Below, piece after piece: positions 9,114 through 17,989 of a stretch of DNA of 64,000 bases. Numbering within the stretch: the first letter of the stretch is position 1; each line of letters starts with the position of its first letter. Made by a program: the position numbers and the translations under genes. A model generated the notes under the pieces. That model did no database searches. It worked only from the letters and a program-made list of their open reading frames with translations, and was not told where the DNA came from. Origin of the DNA: Streptomyces sp. NBC_00344. GTDB taxonomy: Bacteria > Actinomycetota > Actinomycetes > Streptomycetales > Streptomycetaceae. Location: NCBI RefSeq assembly GCF_036088315.1, contig NZ_CP107996.1, positions 2,994,501-3,058,500 on the forward strand, read 5' to 3'.

Positions 9114-9143
9114 GGCAGATGCAAGGGCAGATGCACGTGCACG
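9114..9143 (+). promoter_or_regulatory. 30-bp operator-like site B, between the ATPase and XRE genes
   Basis: This matches the reverse complement of 8101-8130 at 26 of 30 positions, including the TGCACGTGCA palindrome at 9132-9141. A tandem GGGCAGATGCA is also visible at 9113-9123 and 9125-9135. It lies 88 bp upstream of the ATPase start and about 150 bp upstream of the XRE start. Confidence 0.6.
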
Positions 9144-9294
9144 CGCCGGACTTGCGCGGCCCCATGCCGTTTCTTGCCCATTTCTTCCTTCGGCTGATTT
9201 TGTAGCTTTGCTCTTTCCGTAATCGAATGAGTACAGGCTGAAGCGTTTTGGTGGCAGACTGCGGCCCATATCGCGACCGGGGAGGGTTGAAAAA

Positions 9295-10188
9295 GTGTCA
9301 GCAGGCGAGTCCTGGGGTTCGTCCCAGACGTTGAGCCCCGGTGGAGGTTCTGTTGTTCGGCGCATTCTGCTGGGGTCCCAGCTGCGGCGCCTGCGTGAAT
9401 CGCGTGGCATCACCCGCGAGGCGGCCGGCTACTCGATCCGCGCGTCCGAATCCAAGATCAGCCGCATGGAGTTGGGCCGGGTGAGTTTCAAGGCCAGGGA
9501 CGTCGAGGATCTGCTCACGCTCTACGGAGTGGCCGACGACGCGGAGCGCGAGTCACTGCTCGGGCTCGCACGGGAGGCCAACTTGGCCGGGTGGTGGCAC
9601 AGTTACGGCGATGTCCTGCCGGGCTGGTTCCAGACATATGTGGGCCTCGAGGGCGCCGCCTCACTCATCCGGGTCTACGAAGTGCAGTTCGTGCACGGCC
9701 TGCTGCAGACCGAGGCGTACGCCCACGCCGTCGTCACCCGCGGCAACCCCAAGGCGTCGCCGGCCGAGATCGACCGCCGGGTCGCCCTGCGCCTGGAGCG
9801 CCAGAAGGTCCTGGTCTCGGAGAACGCGCCCCAGCTCCACGCGGTGCTCGACGAGGCGGCGCTGCGCAGGCCGTACGGCGACCGCTCCGTGATGCGCGGG
9901 CAGCTCCAGCACCTCATCGAGGTATCCGAGCAGCCGAACGTCACGCTTCAGGTGATGCCGTTCGACTTCGGCGGTCATGCCGGGGAGAGCGGAGCCTTCA
10001 CGCTGCTGCGCTTCCCCGAGTCCGATCTGTCCGACCTTGTCTATCTCGAGCAGCTGACCAGTGCGCTGTATCTGGACAAAGCCGAAGAGGTCGCGCAGTA
10101 CGAGACCGTGATGAGAGAGCTCCAGGGCGAGAGCCCCGACGGACCGGGAAGCCGGGACGTTCTCCGCGGTCTGCTCCAACTCACCTGA
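9295..10188 (+). CDS. XRE-family helix-turn-helix regulator with DUF5753 domain
   Basis: A 297-aa cytoplasmic DNA-binding protein. The helix-turn-helix is at about residues 26-80 (LGSQLRRLRESRGITREAAG, then SESKISRMELGR). The DUF5753 effector-like domain fills residues 105-285, starting near IRVYEVQFVHGLLQTEAYA and including VTLQVMPFDFGGHAGESGAF. This architecture is the streptomycete WhiJ-like class, paired with DUF397 proteins. GTG 9295 follows GGGGAGGG. Together with the two matching 30-bp sites it probably controls the DUF397 and ATPase genes (inference). Confidence 0.92.
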   Translation: MSAGESWGSSQTLSPGGGSVVRRILLGSQLRRLRESRGITREAAGYSIRASESKISRMELGRVSFKARDVEDLLTLYGVADDAERESLLGLAREANLAGWWHSYGDVLPGWFQTYVGLEGAASLIRVYEVQFVHGLLQTEAYAHAVVTRGNPKASPAEIDRRVALRLERQKVLVSENAPQLHAVLDEAALRRPYGDRSVMRGQLQHLIEVSEQPNVTLQVMPFDFGGHAGESGAFTLLRFPESDLSDLVYLEQLTSALYLDKAEEVAQYETVMRELQGESPDGPGSRDVLRGLLQLT

Positions 10189-10254
10189 TGCGTCAGTACG
10201 ATGACTTCTCATCAGCGGTCTGTACCCGCAGTAGCAGCAGTAGTAGGGGATGAC

Positions 10255-11712
10255 ATGTCCTTCTTCACCGAGCTGGCCCACCAGTACATCGACGGCGAGT
10301 GGCGGACCGGCAACGGCTCGTGGGACATCATCGACTTCAACCCCTACAACGGGGAGAAGCTGGCCGCGATCACCGTGGCGACCGTCGAGGAGGTCGATCA
10401 GGCCTACCGAGCCGCCGAGCGCGCGCAGCGGTCCTGGGGAGAGACCAATCCGTACACCCGCCGGCTGGTCCTCGAGCGGGCGCTGAGGATCGTCGAGGAG
10501 CGCACGGACGCGATCGCCGAGGCCATCACCGAGGAACTCGGCGGCACCCGGGTGAAGGCCGGGCTCGAAGTCCGGCTGGCGATGGAGTTCCTGCGCGAGG
10601 CGATACAGCTCGCGCCGCGCCCCGAGGGCCGGATCCTGCCCTCCACGGTGGACGGCAGGGAGAACCGGGTCTACCGGCTGCCGGTCGGTGTCATCGGTGT
10701 GATCAGTCCCTTCAACTTCCCCTTCCTGGTGACACTCAAGTCGGTCGCGCCGGCGCTGGCGCTGGGCAACGCGGTCGTGGTCAAGCCGAACCAGCACGCG
10801 CCGGTGGTCGGCGGCGGCCTGATCGCCAAGATCTTCGAGGACGCCGGCCTGCCCGCCGGTCTGCTGAATGTCCTGGTCACCGATATCGCGGAGATCGGTG
10901 ACGCGCTCATCGAGCACCCGGTACCCAAGGTGATCTCCTTCGCAGGCTCCGACCGGGTCGGACGGCATGTCGGCGCCGTCGCGGGCAGCCACTTCAAACG
11001 GGCCGTCCTCGAACTCAGCGGCAACAGCGCCCTGGTGGTGCTGGACGACGCGGATCTCGACTACGCGGTGGACGCCGCGGTCTTCAGCCGCTTCGCCTAT
11101 CAGGGCCAGGTATGCACGGCCGCCAACCGGGTCCTGGTGGACAGCGCGGTGGCCGATGAGTTCACCGAGAAGTTCACCGCCCGGATCGCGGCACTGAGGA
11201 CCGGCGACCCCGCCGATCCGGAGACGGACATCGGCCCGGTGATCAACAGCTTCCAGGCCGAGGCACTGACCGGGCTGGTGGACCAGGCTCTCGCGGAAGG
11301 CGCCACCGCCCTGGTCCGCGGCACCACCCGGGGCAACCTGGTGGAGCCCACGGTCCTGGCCGGGCTGCCGGCCGGCTCTCCGCTGCACCGGCAGGAGATC
11401 TTCGGACCCGTGGTGCTGCTGGTCACCTTCGACGGTGAGGACGAAGCCGTACGGCTGGCCAACGACACCCCCTTCGGGCTGAGTGGTGCCGTGCACACCG
11501 GGAACGTCGAGCGGGGTGTGCGCTTCGCCAAGCGGATCGTCACCGGGATGATGCATGTGAACGACTCGACGATCCAGGACGAGCCGATGGTCGCGTTCGG
11601 CGGCGAGAAGTACTCGGGCCTGGGGCGGCTGAACGGCGACTCCACGGTGGAGGCGTTCACCACCCAGAAGTGGATCTCCGTGCAGCACGGCCGGACGGAC
11701 TTCCCGTTCTGA
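10255..11712 (+). CDS. Aldehyde dehydrogenase family protein
   Basis: A 485-aa NAD(P)-dependent oxidoreductase that turns an aldehyde into the acid. Family motifs are in order: GVIGVISPFNFPFLV, NAVVVKPNQHAP, FAGSDRVGRHVGA (cofactor phosphate), LELSGNSALVV with the general-base Glu, and FAYQGQVCTAANRVLV with the catalytic Cys. The C-terminal EIFGPVVLLVTF is also present. The closest described type is the benzaldehyde/vanillin dehydrogenase group; the substrate is not proven. ATG 10255 has AGGGG just upstream. It follows the XRE gene by 66 bp and may share its transcript. Confidence 0.92.
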   Translation: MSFFTELAHQYIDGEWRTGNGSWDIIDFNPYNGEKLAAITVATVEEVDQAYRAAERAQRSWGETNPYTRRLVLERALRIVEERTDAIAEAITEELGGTRVKAGLEVRLAMEFLREAIQLAPRPEGRILPSTVDGRENRVYRLPVGVIGVISPFNFPFLVTLKSVAPALALGNAVVVKPNQHAPVVGGGLIAKIFEDAGLPAGLLNVLVTDIAEIGDALIEHPVPKVISFAGSDRVGRHVGAVAGSHFKRAVLELSGNSALVVLDDADLDYAVDAAVFSRFAYQGQVCTAANRVLVDSAVADEFTEKFTARIAALRTGDPADPETDIGPVINSFQAEALTGLVDQALAEGATALVRGTTRGNLVEPTVLAGLPAGSPLHRQEIFGPVVLLVTFDGEDEAVRLANDTPFGLSGAVHTGNVERGVRFAKRIVTGMMHVNDSTIQDEPMVAFGGEKYSGLGRLNGDSTVEAFTTQKWISVQHGRTDFPF

Positions 11713-11733
11713 GATCTCCCGGCCCGCCTCTCA

Positions 11734-11756
11734 TTGCGGACAGAAGGTGTCCGCAA
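11734..11756. promoter_or_regulatory. Perfect inverted repeat upstream of the DinB gene
   Basis: TTGCGGACA (11734-11742) and TGTCCGCAA (11748-11756) form 9-bp perfect arms around a 5-nt spacer, 42 bp before the DinB start and 22 bp after the aldehyde dehydrogenase stop. It could be an operator or a weak terminator; no T-tract follows, which favours an operator. Confidence 0.5.
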
Positions 11757-11797
11757 CGGTTCGTAGTGTTCTGCGTACCGAGAGAGAGGCGGACCCC

Positions 11798-12331
11798 ATG
11801 GTCTCCCACGTCAACGCAGAGGCACCCGGCGACGAGCGCGGCGCGCTGCTGTCCTTCCTGACGGCCGAGCGCGGAGGCCTCAGGCGCGCGCTGTACGGAC
11901 TGACCGAAGCCCAGGCCGCCGCGAAGCCAAGCGCCAGCGAGCTGTCGCTCTCGGGGCTGGTGAAACACGTCGCCGAGGTCGAGCAGAGCTGGGTGGCCCG
12001 GGCCCAGCAGGTCGCGCCCGACACCGAGCGGGACGAGAGCACCTGGGGAGATAGCTTCCGTCTGGTCGGGGACGAGACCGTCGAGTCGACACTCGCCTAC
12101 TGGGACAAGGTGGCTGCCAGGACCGAGGAGTTCGTGCTCGGGCTGCCGAGTCTGGACGACACGTTTCCGCTGCCCGATCAGCCGTGGTTCCCGGACGAGG
12201 AAGCGGTGTCCATGCGATGGCTGCTTCTGACGCTGATCAGGGAGACGGCCCGGCACGCGGGCCACGCCGACGTCATCCGGGAGTCGCTCGACGGCAGAAC
12301 GGCGTTCGAGCTGATCAAGATGGGCGCGTAG
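11798..12331 (+). CDS. DinB/DUF664 family protein
   Basis: A 177-aa four-helix-bundle protein of the DinB/YfiT superfamily, whose members bind a divalent metal and include mycothiol- or bacillithiol-dependent transferases. The family pattern is seen in ALYGLTEAQAAAKPSASELS, then LSGLVKHVAEVEQSW with the first metal His. A late RETARHAGHADVIRESLDG supplies the second His pair. ATG 11798 follows a GAGAGAGGCGGA ribosome site. Substrate unknown. It is convergent with the oxidoreductase gene across a strong terminator. Confidence 0.88.
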   Translation: MVSHVNAEAPGDERGALLSFLTAERGGLRRALYGLTEAQAAAKPSASELSLSGLVKHVAEVEQSWVARAQQVAPDTERDESTWGDSFRLVGDETVESTLAYWDKVAARTEEFVLGLPSLDDTFPLPDQPWFPDEEAVSMRWLLLTLIRETARHAGHADVIRESLDGRTAFELIKMGA

Positions 12332-12349
12332 GCGCCCATCGGGTGTGCC

Positions 12350-12383
12350 GCGGGCTGTCGCCGCACGGGCGGCGACAGCCCGC
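12350..12383. terminator. Strong bidirectional hairpin terminator
   Basis: Perfect 15-bp GC-rich arms at 12350-12364 and 12369-12383 flank a 4-nt loop (ACGG). It begins 18 bp after the DinB stop and separates two convergent genes. Confidence 0.85.
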
Positions 12384-12513
12384 TTCTGCGCCGTGCGCCC
12401 GCCGGGGCTGCGGGGGACGGCGCCACGGACACCCGCCGGACGTGCCGCGCGGATGTCCGTGACCGGCCGGCCCGCCGCCCGCCGGCCGGTCCGCCGCGGA
12501 CACCCGGCCGGGA

Positions 12514-13428
12514 TCACACCTTCAGCACCAGCTTCCCCCGGGTGTGCCCCTCCTCACTCACCCGCTGCCCGTCGCTCGCCTCGGCGAGAGCGAACACCCG
12601 GGCGACCTCCACCCGCAGCTCCCCGTCCGCGGCGAGCCGGACCTGTTCCGCCAGCCCATCCTGCGGACGGGCCGTACCGCCGCCCGAGAACAGCACACCC
12701 AGTTCCGCGGCCTTCGGGTCGGCGATGGTGACGATGCGGTCCTTCGAGCCCCCGCGCAATTCGATCGAGTCGGGCAGGGCGCCCTTGCCCGCCACGTCGA
12801 AGACCGCGTCGACGCCCTGCGGTGCGGCCTCCCGCACCCGTTCGGCCAGACCGTCTCCGTAGGTGACCGGGATCGCCCCGAGCACCCGCAGATAGTCGTG
12901 GTTGGCCGCGGAAGCGGTGGCGACCACCGTCGCCCCGCGCGATACCGCCAGCTGGATGGCGATCGAGCCGACCGCACCGGCTCCGCCGTGCAGCAGCAGG
13001 GTCTCGCCCTCCGCCAGATCCAGCAGATCGAGCACCCGCTGCGAGGTCTCACCGGCCACCGGGAGCGCGACCGCGGTCTCCCAGTCGAGTCCGGCCGGCT
13101 TGCGGACCAAGGCATCGGCATCGGCGAGTGCGTACTGCGCGTACGCCCCGGTGGCGCTCCAGCCGACGACCTCGTCACCCACCGCGAGTCCGGTGACACC
13201 CTCACCCAGCTGGTCCACGATCCCGGCCACCTCGAGTCCCGGGATCGCGGGAAGCGGAGTGGGCCGGACGGCCTCCATGTAACCGCGGCGGATCTTGTAG
13301 TCGAGCGCGTTCACCCCGGCCACTGCCACCTCCACCCTGACCTGCCCCGGGCCCGCGTCCGGTGTCTCCGCGTCGGTGAACGCAAGAACCTCGGGGCCGC
13401 CGAACTCCTCGAAAACAATCGCTTTCAT
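12514..13428 (-). CDS. NADP-dependent zinc-free alcohol dehydrogenase / quinone oxidoreductase
   Basis: A 304-aa medium-chain reductase of the zeta-crystallin type. It starts MKAIVFEEFGGPEVL, has the quinone-oxidoreductase signature near residues 130-160 (LALPVAGETSQRVLDLL), and the cofactor loop LLLHGGAGAVGSIAIQLA. No structural or catalytic zinc cysteines are present, as expected for this subgroup. It probably reduces quinones or activated enones with NADPH in the cytoplasm. ATG 13428 has a very good GGAGGAAG 4 nt upstream. It is divergent from the LuxR-type gene. Confidence 0.92.
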   Translation of the reverse strand: MKAIVFEEFGGPEVLAFTDAETPDAGPGQVRVEVAVAGVNALDYKIRRGYMEAVRPTPLPAIPGLEVAGIVDQLGEGVTGLAVGDEVVGWSATGAYAQYALADADALVRKPAGLDWETAVALPVAGETSQRVLDLLDLAEGETLLLHGGAGAVGSIAIQLAVSRGATVVATASAANHDYLRVLGAIPVTYGDGLAERVREAAPQGVDAVFDVAGKGALPDSIELRGGSKDRIVTIADPKAAELGVLFSGGGTARPQDGLAEQVRLAADGELRVEVARVFALAEASDGQRVSEEGHTRGKLVLKV

Positions 13429-13571
13429 GACGCTTCCTCCATTGTCGGCCGAGTGGATCTCCTGCTCCAGAATTGATCGTCGCCGCACTCCGGTCCGCCC
13501 GCCTTTCGGACAGTTCCACCTGTCCTTCGGTACAGCCTCCGGGACAGCGTGCCCGCCGTACGCTGAGCGGC

Positions 13572-14831
13572 ATGGAGCTCACCGGATCCGCGGCCCCCGC
13601 ACTGGCCGCCGCGACCGAGATCGTCCGGGGACCACTGCCCGAGATCCTGCCGCGGCTCTCCGCCGCACTGGCCTCCCTCGCACCGCACAGCGCGGCGGCC
13701 GAACTCTCGGGGCAGTGTGCCCACTCCCCCTTCAAGTCGTGCGGGGAGCGGGACGTCACCGGGCGGATCACCCTGGCCGAGCTGGACCGGCTGTCCGGGG
13801 AGGTGACGCCGGGGACCGCCCGGCAGGGGCAGGCCAGGATCGGCGGGAAAGCCCGGCCGGTGCTTGCCGTACGCAGCGCGGCGACCCCCAAGGGGGCGCT
13901 GCTGGTGCTCGTGAGGACCGACGGGGCGGTGCTCGGCGACGACGCGGTCTCGACCGTGCAGGCGCTCTGGGATCTGCTGACCAGCCACACGGACCGGATG
14001 GCCGTGGAGGCCGTGCCGGGCGCGATGGCGCAGTCGCGGGCCACCGCCGCCGAGCGGGCGCGGATCATCGCCGAACTCGGGGACGCGCACGAAGCCGCGC
14101 TGACCGGACTGCTCGGGGTGCTCCGCAGCCGCGGTCTCGACGACGCGGCCGCCCGGGCGCGGGCCACCGATTTCGCGGTGACCGCGCTCCTCGAACAGCG
14201 GGCCGAGGCCGAGCGGGACCAGGCACTGACCGAGGAACCGGCCGAGGAGGCGTTCACCGCACTGGCCGGTTCGCTGGGACCGATGTTCCGGCACAGCGAG
14301 GTCCGGCTCGAACTCGCGCCGCCCGGCAGCAGCCGGCCGTTGCCCGCCAATGCCGCCCATGCGATGCGCGCGGCGGTCAGGGCGGTCGTGCTGTCCGTAC
14401 TGGAACAGACTCCGCTGCGCCGGATCCACGTCGGCTGGCAGCTGGCGGGCGGTGAACTGCGCGCGACCGTGCGGGACGACGGGCCCGGCGAGCTGACCCG
14501 GTGCTCACTTGCCGTGCACCGGGTCAGCGAGCGGCTTGACGCGGTGGGAGGCAGCGTCACGGTCGATGCGGTGCCCGGCTGGGGGACGACGGTCACCGCG
14601 ACCGTGCCGCTCGGTACACCGGAGATTCCGTCGGCCGATCCGCTGGCCGCGCTCGGCGGCCGGGAGCTCGAGGTACTCGGCCATCTGGCGCTCGGGCAGC
14701 GCAACCGTGCCATAGCCGACGAGCTGCACATCAGCGAGTCGACGGTGAAGTTCCACGTCACCAACATCCTCACCAAGCTCGGGGTCGGATCCCGCGGCGA
14801 GGCGGCAGCCAGGTTCCGCGCCGTGGCCTGA
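13572..14831 (+). CDS. LuxR-family regulator with an internal histidine-kinase-like ATPase region
   Basis: A 419-aa protein. The C-terminal LuxR/FixJ helix-turn-helix is plain ([20 protein letters not shown], then [20 protein letters not shown]). Before it lies a GHKL-like segment at about residues 255-355: [21 protein letters not shown], then [20 protein letters not shown] and [13 protein letters not shown]. This resembles the ATP-binding part of NarL-partner sensor kinases rather than a receiver domain. The N-terminus has a GAF-like feel but no motif I can name. The protein thus joins kinase-like ATPase and DNA-binding parts in one chain. ATG 13572 is the likely start. Confidence 0.8.
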   Translation: MELTGSAAPALAAATEIVRGPLPEILPRLSAALASLAPHSAAAELSGQCAHSPFKSCGERDVTGRITLAELDRLSGEVTPGTARQGQARIGGKARPVLAVRSAATPKGALLVLVRTDGAVLGDDAVSTVQALWDLLTSHTDRMAVEAVPGAMAQSRATAAERARIIAELGDAHEAALTGLLGVLRSRGLDDAAARARATDFAVTALLEQRAEAERDQALTEEPAEEAFTALAGSLGPMFRHSEVRLELAPPGSSRPLPANAAHAMRAAVRAVVLSVLEQTPLRRIHVGWQLAGGELRATVRDDGPGELTRCSLAVHRVSERLDAVGGSVTVDAVPGWGTTVTATVPLGTPEIPSADPLAALGGRELEVLGHLALGQRNRAIADELHISESTVKFHVTNILTKLGVGSRGEAAARFRAVA

Positions 14832-14891
14832 GCGGCCGCTGCCCGCCGGATCTCCGGCCCGATGTCAGTGCCGGCTGGGAGACTCGATCCC

Positions 14892-16565
14892 ATGATCGAG
14901 CGGTGGGCGCTGGCGGCGGTGGAGGGCGGCGGGGCACAGCTGGCGCGGCTCGGTCCCGACGGCCTGCCGGTGGGAGAGGTGCTGCGGGAGCCCGATCTGG
15001 CCCAGTCCGTCAGGTCGAGGCCGGAGACCGGGCGGTGGGTGTGGCGCTCGACGGCCGAGATCTATCCGCGGCTGCTGGCCGCCGGGGTGCGCGTCGAGCG
15101 GTGTTACGACATCGAGGACGCGGAACTGCTGCTGCTCGGCCATGCCGGACGGTACGGCGAGCCGCGCTCCGCGGCGGCCGCCTGGGCGCGGCTGCACAAC
15201 GCCCCAGTACCGCCCGATCCCCGGCCGAGGTCCGCCGAGCCGGGCTCCCAGTCCTCGCTCTTCGAGCCGTCGCCCACACAGGTCCCCTTCGAGGCCCTGG
15301 TCGAGGTGTACGCGGATCAGCTGCGGCGGCACGACACCGCCGAACACCCGGGCCGGATGCGGCTGCTGACCGCTTCGGAGTCGGCGGGCATGCTGGTGGC
15401 CGCCGAGATGAACCGCCACGGGCTGCCCTGGCGGGCCGATGTGCACCGGGCGGTACTCGACGAGTTGCTCGGCGAGAGGTATGCGGGCGGCGGGGAGCCG
15501 CGCCGGATGGCGGAACTGGCCGACGAGGTGTCCGCCGCGTTCGGACGGCGGGTCAGACCGGAGCTGGCGGCCGATGTCATCAAGGCCTTCGCCCAGGCCG
15601 GAATCCGGGTGAAGTCGACGCGACGCTGGGAGATCGAGGGGATCGGCCATCCGGCGGTGCAGCCGCTGATCCAGTACAAGAAGCTCTACCGCATCTGGAC
15701 GGCGCACGGCTGGGGGTGGCTCCAGGACTGGGTGCGCGACGGGCGGTTCCGACCGGAGTACCAGCCGGGCGGGACGGTCTCCGGGCGGTGGACGACCAAC
15801 GGCGGCGGGGCGCTGCAGATCCCGAAGGTGATCCGGCGCGCCGTCGTGGCGGACGAGGGCTGGCGGCTGGTGGTGGCCGACGCCGACCAGATGGAGCCCC
15901 GGGTGCTCGCGGCGATCTCCCGCGACCGGGGACTGATGGAGGTGGCGGGCCACGAAGGGGACCTCTACAGCGCGCTCTCCCGGTGGGCCTTCAGCGGTGA
16001 CCGCGACCACGCCAAGATCGCACTGCTCGGCGCGATCTACGGGCAGACCTCCGGTGACGGCCTGAAGAATCTCGCCGCACTGCGGCGCAGATTCCCCGCG
16101 GCTGTGGCGTACGTCGACGACGCGGCCAGGGCGGGTGAGGAGGGGCGGCTCGTCCGCACCTGGCTCGGCCGCACCAGCCCGCGGGCCGCCGGGTCGGACG
16201 ACGAGGGGGAAGCGGGAATCCCGCAGGAGGGAGGGGACGATCCGGCGCAGGGGCGCGCTTCGTCGGACGCCAGGGCCTGGGGCCGGTTCACCCGGAACTT
16301 CGTGGTCCAGGGCAGTGCGGCGGACTGGGCGCTGCTGATGCTTGCCGCGCTGCGGCAGGCCCTGCACACCGCAGGCCTCCGGGCCGAGCTGGTCTTCTTC
16401 CAGCACGACGAGGTGATCGTGCACTGTCCGCAGCAGGAGGCGCAGCAGGTGGTGGAGGCGATCCGCGCGGCAGGTGATCTGGCCGGACGGACCGCCTTCG
16501 GCGAGACACCGGTGCGGTTTCCGTTCACCACGGCCGTGGTGGAGTGCTACGCCGACGCGAAGTGA
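14892..16565 (+). CDS. Bifunctional 3'-5' exonuclease / family A DNA polymerase-like protein
   Basis: A 557-aa protein resembling the Klenow part of DNA polymerase I. The exonuclease-like portion covers roughly residues 1-190. In the polymerase part, motif A is VVADADQMEPRVLAAIS (about residue 330), the O-helix region is DHAKIALLGAIYGQTSGDGL, and motif C is FFQHDEVIVHC (about residue 505). It lacks the 5' nuclease domain of PolA and is much shorter, a known second PolA-type protein in streptomycetes. The role is inferred as repair synthesis. ATG 14892 follows GGGAG at 14877. Confidence 0.88.
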   Translation: MIERWALAAVEGGGAQLARLGPDGLPVGEVLREPDLAQSVRSRPETGRWVWRSTAEIYPRLLAAGVRVERCYDIEDAELLLLGHAGRYGEPRSAAAAWARLHNAPVPPDPRPRSAEPGSQSSLFEPSPTQVPFEALVEVYADQLRRHDTAEHPGRMRLLTASESAGMLVAAEMNRHGLPWRADVHRAVLDELLGERYAGGGEPRRMAELADEVSAAFGRRVRPELAADVIKAFAQAGIRVKSTRRWEIEGIGHPAVQPLIQYKKLYRIWTAHGWGWLQDWVRDGRFRPEYQPGGTVSGRWTTNGGGALQIPKVIRRAVVADEGWRLVVADADQMEPRVLAAISRDRGLMEVAGHEGDLYSALSRWAFSGDRDHAKIALLGAIYGQTSGDGLKNLAALRRRFPAAVAYVDDAARAGEEGRLVRTWLGRTSPRAAGSDDEGEAGIPQEGGDDPAQGRASSDARAWGRFTRNFVVQGSAADWALLMLAALRQALHTAGLRAELVFFQHDEVIVHCPQQEAQQVVEAIRAAGDLAGRTAFGETPVRFPFTTAVVECYADAK

Positions 16566-16667
16566 CCGACGGGCCCGGCGGGCAGGGCCGATGCCAGGTG
16601 CCCGCCCCGGTGCGAGGCGCCCGCCCCGGTGCCGGGTGCCCGCCCTGCCCTGGTCCCGGGGCCCGGC

Positions 16668-17933
16668 CTAGGCGCCCGGTCGGAGCGCGAGCCACTTGTC
16701 GCTGCTCGCGACGGCCCGCAGCTGCTTCATGGTGATCACCGGGGTGGAACGGGTGACCGAGCCGCCCTGCAGCGAACCGGTGTTCATCTCGAGGAGGACG
16801 ACGCGGTATCCGTCGGGGCGGATCGTGTCGGCGGTCCACTGCACGACCCCCGCGCCGCCCTTCTCCGCGGGTCCCTGGGACGTCATGACCTCGGTACCGT
16901 CGGCGAGGGTCCCGACATGCTGGGCCCGGCGTGCCAAGTCCTCCGCGACATCGGTCATCAGGGACTGCACGTTGATCTCAAGGAAGGTCCTGCCGCGTTT
17001 GTCGTCGAGGGTCATCCAGGCCCACTCGGTCCCCTGCCCTCCCTCGGCGGCCACCCGCACCCCGTCCGGCAGCAGCGAGGTGAGCAGGGCACGGATCTTC
17101 TTGCTGCTGACCTCCGCCCGCCGCGCTTCGGCGGTCGGCTGCTCCTTCTGCGGCGCGGGAAGGGCCTTCAGCGCGGGACGCCAGGCCTGCGCCGTCACCA
17201 GTTTCCTCAGCTGGGCGGGAGACAGCGGTGGCAGCTTCCTGCTGACCTCGGCGCCCTTCTCCGCCGCCGCGTTCCACTCACTGGCCTCGACCAGATAGCC
17301 GCCGGGAGTGAGCAGAGTCGCCGTCCAGTCCTTGGTGTCCTCCCGACGATCGGGATACTCGTAGCCCTGGAGGATCCTCAACTGCGCGCCGCCCCCCACC
17401 TTTTCGCTGGTGCACGCGTCGTAGCGGCTGAGCGCCCGGTCCGGGCAGGTGACCCGCTCGTCGCCGGCGGGTGACGATCCGGGCAGCGCGGTCCTGCTCA
17501 GGGACAGCGAGATCGCCGACTTGCCCCGGCCGTCGTCATAGACCGCGTATGCCAGCGGTCCGGTCGCGGCGTCGGTGCCGCGCCCCTCCTCTTCACTGAA
17601 CGTGCCTTTCGGGAGGAGGTTCTTGAGCAGCGCGACCATCTGCTGCCCGGATACCTTGCCCGGTCGCGTGTCCGGCTTCGGCGGGGCCGCAACCGACGCG
17701 GTCCGGCCGGTCCGCGTGCCGTCGGCGAAGAGCCCGCTCGCACAGGCACCGGCCGAGCCGATCAGCGCGAGCGCCAGCACGCTGCCGGTCACCGCGGCGC
17801 GGCGGCGCACCATCCTGCGACGGCCGCGCCGTATCCCGTCCTCCACCAGCGCGGGCCGGTCACCGGGCGTGAAGGTGTCCGCCGCGCGGTGCAGAGCCGG
17901 GCCCAGTCCGTCCTCGAATTCTTCAACAGGCAT
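16668..17933 (-). CDS. Single-pass membrane protein downstream of a SigE-family sigma factor
   Basis: A 421-aa protein. About 45 basic cytoplasmic residues (ending RRMVRRRAAVTG) precede one membrane segment at about residues 48-68, leaving roughly 350 residues outside the cell. The outer part carries an internal duplication: SGQQMVALLKNLLPKG with YAVYDDGRGKSAISLSL near residues 95-150, and SSKKIRALLTSLLPDG with MTLDDKRGRTFLEINVQSL near residues 275-325. No zinc anti-sigma motif is visible. It lies 56 bp after the sigma factor gene on the same strand, so it may be a sensor or anti-sigma partner (inference). Confidence 0.82.
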   Translation of the reverse strand: MPVEEFEDGLGPALHRAADTFTPGDRPALVEDGIRRGRRRMVRRRAAVTGSVLALALIGSAGACASGLFADGTRTGRTASVAAPPKPDTRPGKVSGQQMVALLKNLLPKGTFSEEEGRGTDAATGPLAYAVYDDGRGKSAISLSLSRTALPGSSPAGDERVTCPDRALSRYDACTSEKVGGGAQLRILQGYEYPDRREDTKDWTATLLTPGGYLVEASEWNAAAEKGAEVSRKLPPLSPAQLRKLVTAQAWRPALKALPAPQKEQPTAEARRAEVSSKKIRALLTSLLPDGVRVAAEGGQGTEWAWMTLDDKRGRTFLEINVQSLMTDVAEDLARRAQHVGTLADGTEVMTSQGPAEKGGAGVVQWTADTIRPDGYRVVLLEMNTGSLQGGSVTRSTPVITMKQLRAVASSDKWLALRPGA

Positions 17934-17989
17934 AACAAACCCACCCCTTCATGGTGGTGCGATCCAGGAGAGTCTCCGGAGTGCGGCGT

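Noticed and set aside
9661-11688. Minus-strand 675-codon open frame opposite the XRE and aldehyde dehydrogenase genes
   Set aside because: The opposite strand encodes two proteins with full family motifs; the antisense translation is His/Arg/Gly-rich and motif-free.
14865-16424. Minus-strand 519-codon open frame opposite the PolA-like gene
   Set aside because: It mirrors a polymerase with intact motifs A and C, so it is a shadow of codon bias.
16566-16667. Repeated GCCCGCCCCGGTGC-like units in the convergent gap after the PolA-like gene
   Set aside because: The units are few and imperfect; they probably form part of a weak terminator and do not amount to a repeat array.
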